DNA from: Ambrosia x helenae
Taxonomy: Eukaryota > Streptophyta > Magnoliopsida > Asterales > Asteraceae
Reading direction: 5' to 3'
NCBI GenBank assembly: GCA_030844895.1
Contig: JAUTDX010000155.1
Span: forward strand, 62,001 to 126,000
DNA: 64,000 nt
Shown here: piece after piece, positions 56,597-64,000 of the stretch
Numbering within the stretch: position 1 is the stretch's first letter
Layout: every line of letters starts with the position of its first letter
The notes under the pieces: model-generated
What the model was told of the DNA's origin: nothing
Databases searched by the model: none
The model's input: only the letters and a program-made list of their open reading frames with translations
Program-made: the position numbers and the translations under genes

Positions 56597-57517
56597 TTAG
56601 GCTGTACAGCTTGCAGCAGCATTGTATTCAGCCTTTGCTGTTGAAGTTGAAACAGCTTCTTGCTTTTTGCTTTGCCATGAGACTAAGGCATTCCCTAGAA
56701 ACTGGCACCCTCCTGATGTAGACTTCCTTGTGGTGTGGCAGCCAGCAAAATCACTATTTGAATAACCTGAAAGCTCAATGTTTCCATTAGCATGATACCA
56801 GATACCAAGTATGGGAGCACCTTTTAGGTATCTGAATATCCTTTTCACAGCAATAAGGTTTGACTTTCTAGGTGAAGCCTGGGATCTTGCACAAACACAA
56901 GTGGCAAACATAATGTCTGGCCTAGATGCAGTTAAGTACAATAAAGACCCAATCATGCATCTATAGTGTGTCTGGTCAACCAGTTCATCCTTGTCATCAA
57001 TAGTGAGTAGCTTGGCTGTACTCATGGGTGTACTACATGGCTTATAATCATTCATATCAAATCTGGTTAACAAATTTTTCACATATTTGTTTTGATGAAT
57101 GAATGTGCCATTTTGCAGCTGCTTCACTTGGAGACCAAGGAAGCACTGAAGTTCACCCATAGCACTCATCTCAAACTCTGCTGTCATGAGTTCCCTAAAC
57201 TCTTCACACATTTTGTTACATGTGGACCCAAAAATAATGTCATCCACATATATTTGAACAATCATTAAATCTTTCCCTCTCCATTTTAGAAATAAAGTTT
57301 TATCAATTTTACCTCTTGTGAAACCAATGGATAAGAGAAAGGTGGAAAGAGTTTCATACCAGGCCCTAGGTGCTTGTTTGAGTCCATACAAAGCTTTGTT
57401 GAGCTTGTATACATAATCAGGATGGAATGTGTCTTCAAAACCAGGTGGTTGACATACATAGACCTCCTCCTGATTTTTGCCATATAGGAATGCACATTTA
57501 ATGTCCATCTGATACAC
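56597..57517 (-). pseudogene. Reverse transcriptase and RNase H of the SIRE-like copia
   Basis: Reads YQMDIKCAFLYG, LNKALYGLKQAPRAWYE, the catalytic IQIYVDDIIFGS, then LGLQVKQLQNG and the RNase H region GYSNSDFAGCHTTRKSTSGG with LVSWQSKKQEAVSTST. The RT YVDD is intact. In RNase H the residue before SDFAGC is Asn where the family usually has Asp, and STAKAEY stands where STAEAEY is usual, so a catalytic Glu appears to be lost. The 5' part overlaps the previous frame at 57498-57517, where a short deletion and frameshift fall. Confidence 0.88.
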
Positions 57518-57869
57518 CGGCTAGGAAGAGTCTGATAGCTTCTAGCCTAGCTACAGGAGCAAAGGTTTCATCATAGTCTATCCCTTCTTCTTGTTTGAAG
57601 CCTTGAACCACAAGCCTGGCTTTATTCTTGACAATTATACCCCTTTCATCAGTTTGGTTTTTGAAGACCCACTTTGTGCCAATTGGACAAACATCCTTTG
57701 GCAGTGGTACAAATTCCCATACTTGTTGTCTTTTGAACTGAAGGAGCTCTTCCTGCATGGCTTTTACCCAACTGTTGTCTTTTAGTGCCTCTTGGTACTT
57801 GACAGGTTGTGTGAGAGATAGAAAGCGTGCAAAAAGACAGATGTTTGAGGATTGGCTTCTTGTGAGCAC
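57498..57869 (-). pseudogene. RT N-terminal part of the SIRE-like copia
   Basis: Reads WVKAMQEELLQFKRQQVWE, LPKDVCPIGTKWVFKNQ, KARLVVQGFKQEEGIDYDET and FAPVARLEAIRLFLA, then loses frame just before YQMDIKC of the next segment. Upstream a break near 57900 separates it from the integrase tail. Confidence 0.87.
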
Positions 57870-57911
57870 ACCCTCTCTGATGTTGCCAATGATTTGGTCT
57901 GGTGGATAAGC

Positions 57912-58745
57912 TCATAGGTAGATTAAATCTCCCTGATATGGTATGATGGCATTTTGAGGTGAAGGACAGAGGTTTGGTGACTCTGTTGATGTAACATCTG
58001 TTTGCACTTTTGTAGTACCAACAGATGATTGAAATGGAGGTGGGGGAATGGGTCCAAGTGGTGTGAAATTGGACTGACTTTTGTCAACAGATGATTGAGT
58101 AGTGGATGAAGTTGGTGAAGCAGTGGTTTGAGGGTAAGTCTGGCCAACAGTGGCTGGCTCAACTGTGGCAGAGTTTTGACAGGTGTTCTGAACAACTGCT
58201 TCCTCTGATACATAATAGACTTTATAGTGACTTGGAATCACAACATCTGTTCTGTAGTCTTGTTGTGGAGATTGTGGAATACCTGCACTGTTAGTTTTAA
58301 TAGTAATATCTTCAAATTTTAATTTATCCAAATCAAACAATTCAGCAGGATTTGCTGCGATTTTTAAGGATGAAAGTTCATTGAACTTTACATTCGGAGT
58401 TTCTTCTATTGTCCTGGTCCTTGTGTTAAACACTTTATAGGCCATGGCAGTAGAAGAATATCCCAGAAAATATCTACAATCTACTTTGGCTGCAAATTTT
58501 GAAATGGAATCTTTAAGATTTAAAATGAAACATGGGCAGACAAAGATTTTGAAAAATGAGATTAGTGGTTTGATTTTGAACAAAATTTCATATGCAGTCT
58601 TTTGATGTCTTGGGTTGATTAAAACTCTGTTTTGAACATAGCAAGCAGTGTTTATAGCTTCTGCCCAGAAGGACAGTGACAAACCAGAATCTGCTAGCAT
58701 GGTTCTTGCAGCTTCAATGAGAGTTCTATTTTTCCTCTCAACCAC
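57912..58745 (-). pseudogene. Integrase C-terminus and linker of the SIRE-like copia
   Basis: Begins VERKNRTLIEAARTMLADSG with the third catalytic residue (E of VERKN), then SFWAEAINTACYVQNRVL and CRYFLGYSSTAMAYKVFNTR. A low-complexity Ser/Thr/Pro/Gln linker follows (58000-58250). Stops at 58755 and 58779 separate it from the first part of the integrase. Confidence 0.87.
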
Positions 58746-58778
58746 CCCATTTTGTTATGGTGTTCTTGGAATGTTGTA

Positions 58779-59750
58779 CTATCTCACAGTTCCTTTTGAC
58801 ACACAGAAGTCATCCAACTCCTTATTTTTAAACTCTGTTCCGTTTTCACTTCTAAAGACTTTTACTGGCAAGTCATATTGTTTTTCAACTTTGGTGACAA
58901 AGTCCTTCATACCTGCAGTCTCATCCTTAGAGTGTAAAAAGTAAGTCCATGTAAACCTAGAAAAATCATCAACTATGACAAGACAAAATCTTTTTCTTCT
59001 TAGACTCATGATTTTAACTGGGCCAAACAACTCCATGTGCAACAATTGTAGACATTGACTTGTTTTGGACTCATCAATGGATTTGTAAGAGCGTTTATGT
59101 TGTTTCCCTTTTAAGCAGGAAACACAATGCTCATCACATTTGAATTCTTTTGATGGAAGACCTCTGACAAGGCTTTGTTTGGAGAGTGAGTTGATAGTTT
59201 GAAGGTTGGTGTGATCCAGTCTCCTATGCCACAATTCTGTCTCTTTAGTGGAGGCAGCAGAAAACAGACAGACATTTGCCATATGATTGTCCTTCAACAT
59301 ATCAACTACATACACATTGCCACTCCTATGAGCAACAAGTTGTGCTTTGCTCTCAGCAATGATGGTATCAATCTTTTTCACCACTTCAGGCCCAATAATC
59401 TTACAAGTTTTCTTAGTGAAGAATGAGCCATAACCTTTGTCACTCATTTGTGATACACTATGAAGATTAAATTTAAGATTATCAATAAGATTGACATTTT
59501 CAAACTTGAGTTTCCCAGCCTGAACAGTCCCTGAACCCAACACCTTACCTTTTGAGTCATTACCAAAGGATATATCACCCCCTCCATGAGCTAAGAAGTC
59601 CAGAAGAAGGGCTCTACATCCTGTCATGTGCCTGGAGCCTCCACTATCTATATACCAAAGGCTATCTAAGCAAGCATAAGCTCCCTGCACATCAGTAATG
59701 GACCAGTTTTGGTGAGTGTCCAAAGCCAAGTTGGCTTTGGATGGGTTCAC
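58779..59750 (-). pseudogene. Protease, pre-integrase and integrase core of the SIRE-like copia
   Basis: Aspartic protease with intact LWYIDSGGSRHMTG, then SVSQMSDKGYGSFF, and the HHCC zinc finger of pre-integrase (LWHRRLDHTN ... HCVSCLKGKQHK). The integrase core follows: LLHMELFGPVKIMS, LVIVDDFSRFTWTYF, VFRSENGTEFKNKEL. The first two catalytic Asp positions (HMDLFGP and SDNGTE in related elements) are both Glu here, by changes that are not C-to-T. A conserved Gln just before IPRTP is a TAG stop at 58779. Confidence 0.9.
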
Positions 59751-59873
59751 AGACTTTTCAGCCTCAAGCTTAGGAAGGTGATCAGTGGTTTGAACTAGTT
59801 TTTAAATCAAGTTCAACAACTGTTGCTGACCATTTGCCAGTGCTTGGATGTCAACACTTGGTGCAACAGATGT

Positions 59874-60422
59874 TTAATCACTTCCTAACAAATGATAGTA
59901 ACCATAGCGATTTCTGTTCACTCTTGGTTTAGAAGGCCTCTTGGGTTCTTCATAAACATGTGACAGACTATAACAAGGTGGTTGTCCATATCCTCTTGGG
60001 TACTTGTTGGTAGGTGGAGCATATGTTACTTGAACATCCCTGGAAGCAGATGTTTCTAGACTTTTGGTAACAAATGTTTGGGCTAGAACATAAGTCTGTT
60101 TGGGTTTTCCTTTTGAAGTACTCACCACCTGACTTGCAAGAGTTTTAGCCTTGTACTCTTGTATTTTGACATCAAATTTTTTTAGATACAGACACTCTTT
60201 GGTTTTGTGATTCTTTTTACCACATATTGAGCATGTGGTCTTAGAATCACACACACTTGTTCCTTTGTTGACATCATATGCTTTTAGAAGAAAACAGTTT
60301 TTAGTAACATGATTCTTCTTTTCACAGAAATCACAAAACAAGTGGACAGACTTTTCTTTCTTTTTCCCTTTTTCAGCCTTCTTTTCAACAGATGTTTGAT
60401 CATCTGCTCGAAGGCCTGTCAA
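59874..60422 (-). pseudogene. Zinc-knuckle region of the SIRE-like copia
   Basis: Two CCHC-type motifs can be read: CDFCEKKNHVTKNC and CSICGKKNHKTKEC, with Lys-rich spacers (KKAEKGKKKEKS). The frame joins the preceding one after a break at about 60540, so the short overlap at 60419-60422 does not mark a real start. Confidence 0.8.
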
Positions 60423-60913
60423 GGGAATGACCTTTGCTTGTGGTGCCTTCTTACCATCAAGGGTTTTGAAGTCAACTGGTTTGAAGTTTTCAAGAGTGCC
60501 ACACTCATCAGGCCAAGTAGGTTTAAATTGATATTTTCAAGTTCAGTGAATGATGAGGAACCTTCTGGTTTTTCAAGAACAATTTTCTTGCCATTAGGTT
60601 CAGTGATTTTAATCTCTTGACCCTTCAAATTAGTTGGTACTACCTCAACTAACTTTTGTTCCCTTTTGTCAGGGTTTTCAAAAGCTGGAGTAGTGGTTTC
60701 AAAACCAAAACCAAACTTAACATGACTTTTGGTTTGTTTGTTTAGGAGCATCTCAAAACCTTTACATGATTCCACCCATTTTTCACATTCAACTTGGGTG
60801 GCCTCAAGCTCCTTTTTACAACTATGATATTTAGTTATCATAGTTTGGAGCTGGTCTTTGGTTATAGTTACTTCATGTTTTAAGCTACTTATTTCAGATT
60901 CTTTTTCAATCAA
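60419..60913 (-). pseudogene. Coiled-coil segment of the SIRE-like copia
   Basis: Charged helical repeats (KESEISSLKHEVTITKDQLQ, ATQVECEKWVESCKGFEM) align with 36593-37114 of the plus-strand element. The end of the frame beyond about 60540 is shifted; a TAA and a frame break near 60915-60930 separate it from the part upstream. Confidence 0.77.
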
Positions 60914-60921
60914 TTTTTATT

Positions 60922-61248
60922 TTAACTCTTTTGAAAGTTTTTCAATTGAACTTCATCATCTAAAATTTTCTTCCTAAGGTTTTCATTCACCTCTTTAATG
61001 TTAGCAAATGCTATTACACATTTTTTTGAACACAGATCTTTTAGGATTTGAGGAAATACCTTAGCAGTAGCCATCAATGCACAATCACACTTGCACTCAC
61101 AATCATCAGATGCACCCCAGGGATCTGAGAGATTCACAACCTCTTCTTCAGATTTTGTATCTGCAATTTCTTCATCAACAATACCATCAGTCACAATATC
61201 AGATTCAGTTACCACATCCTCATATTCAACTTCTTCAACCATAGCCAT
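60922..61248 (-). pseudogene. Acidic/Cys-rich segment after gag in the SIRE-like copia
   Basis: Acidic stretch (VVTESDIVTDGIVDEE) and a Cys cluster (DDCECKCDCALM), followed by KVFPQILKDLCSKKC, similar to the 'LCSNSCKESF' part of the plus-strand copy. It is continuous with gag across a one-base shift in the A9 run at about 61250. Confidence 0.75.
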
Positions 61249-62717
61249 GAAAAAAAAAATTCTGGTTCATTTTCAGCTTTGGCTACAAGAGCAAAATTTT
61301 CATCTACTAACTCATTTGGTAGACTGCTCCAATAAAAAAAGGCTTGTGTGAAGAAGCTCTGTTGACTGGTCTCTACAAGGGCAGAGGGTGGAGCAGCAAT
61401 CATTGGCACTTGTGCCTGAGCAACAGGTGTTTGCACATAGTGAATCTGAGGAATAGTGGTTTGGACATACTGGACAGGAAAAGTGTTTGAGGACTGTGCA
61501 AAATGAGCAGTGTTTTGCACATTTGGTCCAGGGGTATTATGGGAAACTTGATAAGTGTTGGTCTGTGGCCTTTGATTTGGATAGGTAATCATAGGTGTAC
61601 CATGTTGACTCCTACATTCCCTAGCAAAATGACCAAGTCTATGACATTTATAACACTTAATCTTTGATTTATCCAACCCCACTTTTGACCTGCCAGTCAA
61701 CCCTGGAAACTTTCTGCCAGTTTTCTTGTAAAAATTGTTAGTTCTTACACTGAGCAGAGCCAATTGGTGCATAATGTCCATTTCTTCCAAATCATCAGGG
61801 TCAAAATACTTTAGGTCATCATACTCAAAGGATATGTTATCAGATGCTTGGATATCACCACCACTTGATGTAAAAGCATACTTTGGTGAATAAGAATCAG
61901 AGTTAAAACTTGAGTTAAAACATGAAGTTATGTCAATGAAATGGTCATAACTCTGATCCTTAGTATTTCCAGGCACCTCATCATGACCCAAAAGTGTTGT
62001 ATTACCAAATACATAATCATCAGACACTTTTCCAGAGTCCTGGAGCTTCTTTTTCTGGTTAAGCTCTCTCTCATAGGTCAAGAGCTTACCATGAAGCTGG
62101 GTCAGTGATAGGTCCTTAAATCCAATTGAATTTCTCATAACTATAGCAATAGTGTCCCATTTATCTGGTAATGATCTTAAAAACCTATGGTTCAAAGTTG
62201 AATTTGGGTAAGTTAGACCAACCAGTTTTAGTTCACTAATGAGACCGGTAAACCTCTCAAATTGTTTAGTTAATGACTCTCCCTTAACATGACTGAATGT
62301 TTCATATTGTTGGTTAAGTATTTCATGGTTGTTTTCAATAACCTCTTCAGTCCCACCAAATTGTTCTTTCAATGCATCCCACAACTCCTTTGCACTGTTA
62401 CAGTGTAACAGCCCAGCATAGATATCATTGGGTAGAGCCATGGTCACAATACTGAAGGCCTTGGCATCTAACTCAATTTTCTGAAAATCCTGGTCGGAGT
62501 AGTTTTCAAGTTTCTTAGGCTCTTGAACCTTGGGATCTTCAGTACTCGGCACCATCGGAACATGTGGTCCGAAGATAACCGACTTCCAACACCCAGTGTT
62601 CTGTTGAGCTAGAACATGGCTCATCCAATGTTGCCAGATATTGTATTCAGATCTGACAAGCATCGGTGGCTTGTTGTTCATGCCAGTGTTATATGGATCG
62701 TGATTGATTGAAGCCAT
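61209..62717 (-). pseudogene. Gag of the minus-strand SIRE-like copia, nearly complete
   Basis: From ATG 62717 it runs 500 codons without a stop: MASINHDPYNTGMNNK, LVRSEYNIWQHWMSHVLAQQ, NTGCWKSVIFGPHVP, LDAKAFSIVTMALPNDIYAG, AKELWDALKEQFGGTEEV, LHGKLLTYERELNQKKKL, then zinc knuckle CYKCHRLGHFAREC near residue 353. After the knuckle a Gln/Pro/Thr-rich segment follows. The frame drifts at the homopolymer near 61250, so the last 15 residues are not real. This is the best-preserved protein of the window and gives the true start and frame for its plus-strand relative. Confidence 0.9.
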
Positions 62718-62872
62718 TCTCTGATTGTTTCAAAAACAAAGTCTGTTTAAAAACGGTTGAAACGAAAATAAACTATTACTCTGTTATCAATCCGACAAAC
62801 AAACGATATCAATAATTGTGAGCTGATCTGTTTATATTAAATTGATTGGTTAGATCAAATTTAATTGACCAA

Positions 62873-62884
62873 GCTCTGATACCA
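62873..62884 (-). other. Primer-binding site of the minus-strand copia
   Basis: GCTCTGATACCA is the complement of TGGTATCAGAGC, the initiator tRNA-Met site, placed two bases from the LTR end. Confidence 0.92.
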
Positions 62885-62886
62885 AT

Positions 62887-63391
62887 TGTTAGGATCTGAG
62901 TTTGATTGTTTTGATTGTTTAAGTAATAAGTGCAATGAAAGAAGTGAATTATAAATGGAAAGTGCAGCGGAATGATAAACTATAAATCAAAACAAGAGAA
63001 TAAATGTTTTTCAATCAAATGCTTTCATATATCAAATGATTACAACGATTGTACAAGTACTCCCCCTCAGCCTGATCACTTAGTGATTGTTTGTCTAAGA
63101 GAATGTTTTGAGTGATGAATAGAACAGTACATGCACTGTTCTATTTATAGACAATCTAAACATCTGATGACCTAGGCTGACGTCACCTAAGACAGTGTCC
63201 TCTAACAGAATAACAACATAAAACATCTGATGATACAAATAACTGTTACATTGGAAAACTCTGAAAGGTAAACAGCTGATGGGAAAACTCTGATGGTCTT
63301 GAATCATCTGTTGGAGCCTAAGTGTTGTTGGCTCCAACAGACCTTTAGTCTTCAGTACGTTGATCAGCAGTTGTTCTTCATCAGACCTTTG
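62887..63391 (-). repeat. 5' LTR of the minus-strand copia, cut by a gypsy LTR
   Basis: On the plus strand it starts TGTTAGGATC next to the primer-binding site. A TATA box (CTATAAATAG, minus) lies at 63141-63150. It ends at 63391 where a gypsy LTR begins, so its far part is missing or lies beyond the window. Confidence 0.8.
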
Positions 63392-64000
63392 TGTCACACC
63401 ACGCCTATGGCGGAAACACGTGGCGCGACGGTTCAAAAGTATTAAGCCAAGATTAATGCAAACCACAATAGTAATTAAACAACGGGCATTTATTCAATGC
63501 TAATAATCATGTCAAATTATCCGTACATAATTATAAATTGTTTTTGAAATTAATGAGGAGGCTCCTCCCTTTATCCCTAAGTTCATGGAATAAAGAGATG
63601 AGACCCTTTTACGACCTTTCCAACGCCCAACTTGGAGACACCCCCGACCCTGCTCGCCATGCCATCCTCCATCAATCAATTACCTGAAAGATATGTTTGA
63701 AAATCGTCAATATATAAATATTGGTGAGTTCACAGGTTTTGATTTAGTAAAACTTTATAAAGTGGGAATATCCTTGTTATGACATTTATAGGAGTTGCAA
63801 AGTCCTACAATTTACTTGAGCCTATAACCAAACCAAGACAATTAACAGTGCCCCCGCCCCAAGTCGTTACTCGGTATTCCTACGACTTTATTTCAGAATA
63901 CGTGCACCCCAGGCATGCGCCGATGCATAATCGACGCTATCGATTAGGGGTGGGCCTTGTCAGGCACCAATAGTACTATCCAAATATTCCTTTGGTTTCT
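63392..64000 (-). repeat. Start of another Tekay-like gypsy LTR (minus), running off the window
   Basis: Begins TGTCACACCACGCC and repeats the layout of 23291 onward (GGAAACACG, then GGTGAGTTCACAGGTTT). It is inserted into the copia LTR and is thus younger. Confidence 0.8.

Overview
The window reads as nuclear intergenic DNA of a flowering plant. LTR retrotransposons of the SIRE/Maximus-like Ty1/copia and Tekay-like Ty3/gypsy types dominate, with hAT-type MITEs, Helitrons, tRNA-derived SINEs, a LINE tail and many AT-rich microsatellites. The repeat style (about 3 kb gypsy LTRs with TGTGACACCC-type ends, a SIRE copia with an extra ORF after pol) suggests a composite (Asteraceae); that is inference from family resemblance. 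I see no rRNA gene, functional tRNA gene, CRISPR array or bacterial-type operon.

Layout. 1-3337: the 3' part of a gypsy LTR split by a hAT MITE (2076-2945). 3338-5042: a broken Myb/SANT-like transposon-gene fragment, then AT-rich DNA. 5043-9341 and 9716-12402: two Helitron-like elements carrying gene fragments; the second holds another hAT MITE. 13128-15282: two SINEs and a third hAT MITE. 15646-20309: six MITE-like elements laid end to end, separated by (TA)n tracts. 20310-23290: LTR, primer-binding site and decayed gag-protease of a gypsy element. 23291-34350: a minus-strand Tekay-like gypsy (3' LTR, integrase, protease-RT) interrupted at 27477-33112 by a second, non-coding LTR element. 34351-38090: a truncated plus-strand SIRE-like copia. 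38091-41527: integrase tail plus a complete 3 kb LTR of a plus-strand gypsy. 41528-41977: a LINE tail. 43083-43387: a third SINE copy.

44135-44525 holds the one convincing host gene: a two-exon gene for a 90-residue secreted cysteine-rich peptide with a TATA box and a poly(A) signal. Just downstream, 44914-50795 is a complete LTR element with a 5-bp target duplication, nearly identical LTRs and no usable coding region. 50801-54160 is largely unassigned. 54160-63391 is a long minus-strand SIRE-like copia: 5' LTR, primer-binding site, gag, zinc knuckles, protease, integrase, RT, RNase H and an extra 3' ORF that has its own TATA box. It carries several frameshifts, stops and active-site changes. 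At 63392 its LTR is cut by a further gypsy LTR that runs out of the window.

Almost every coding stretch is a decayed transposon gene. Many, though not all, premature stops are the kind expected from C-to-T change at CAA, CAG or CGA codons, which fits methylated, silenced chromatin. The items most worth following are the cysteine-rich peptide gene, the TA-tract element array, the non-autonomous LTR element with its palindrome-rich leader, and the extra ORF of the SIRE-like copia.
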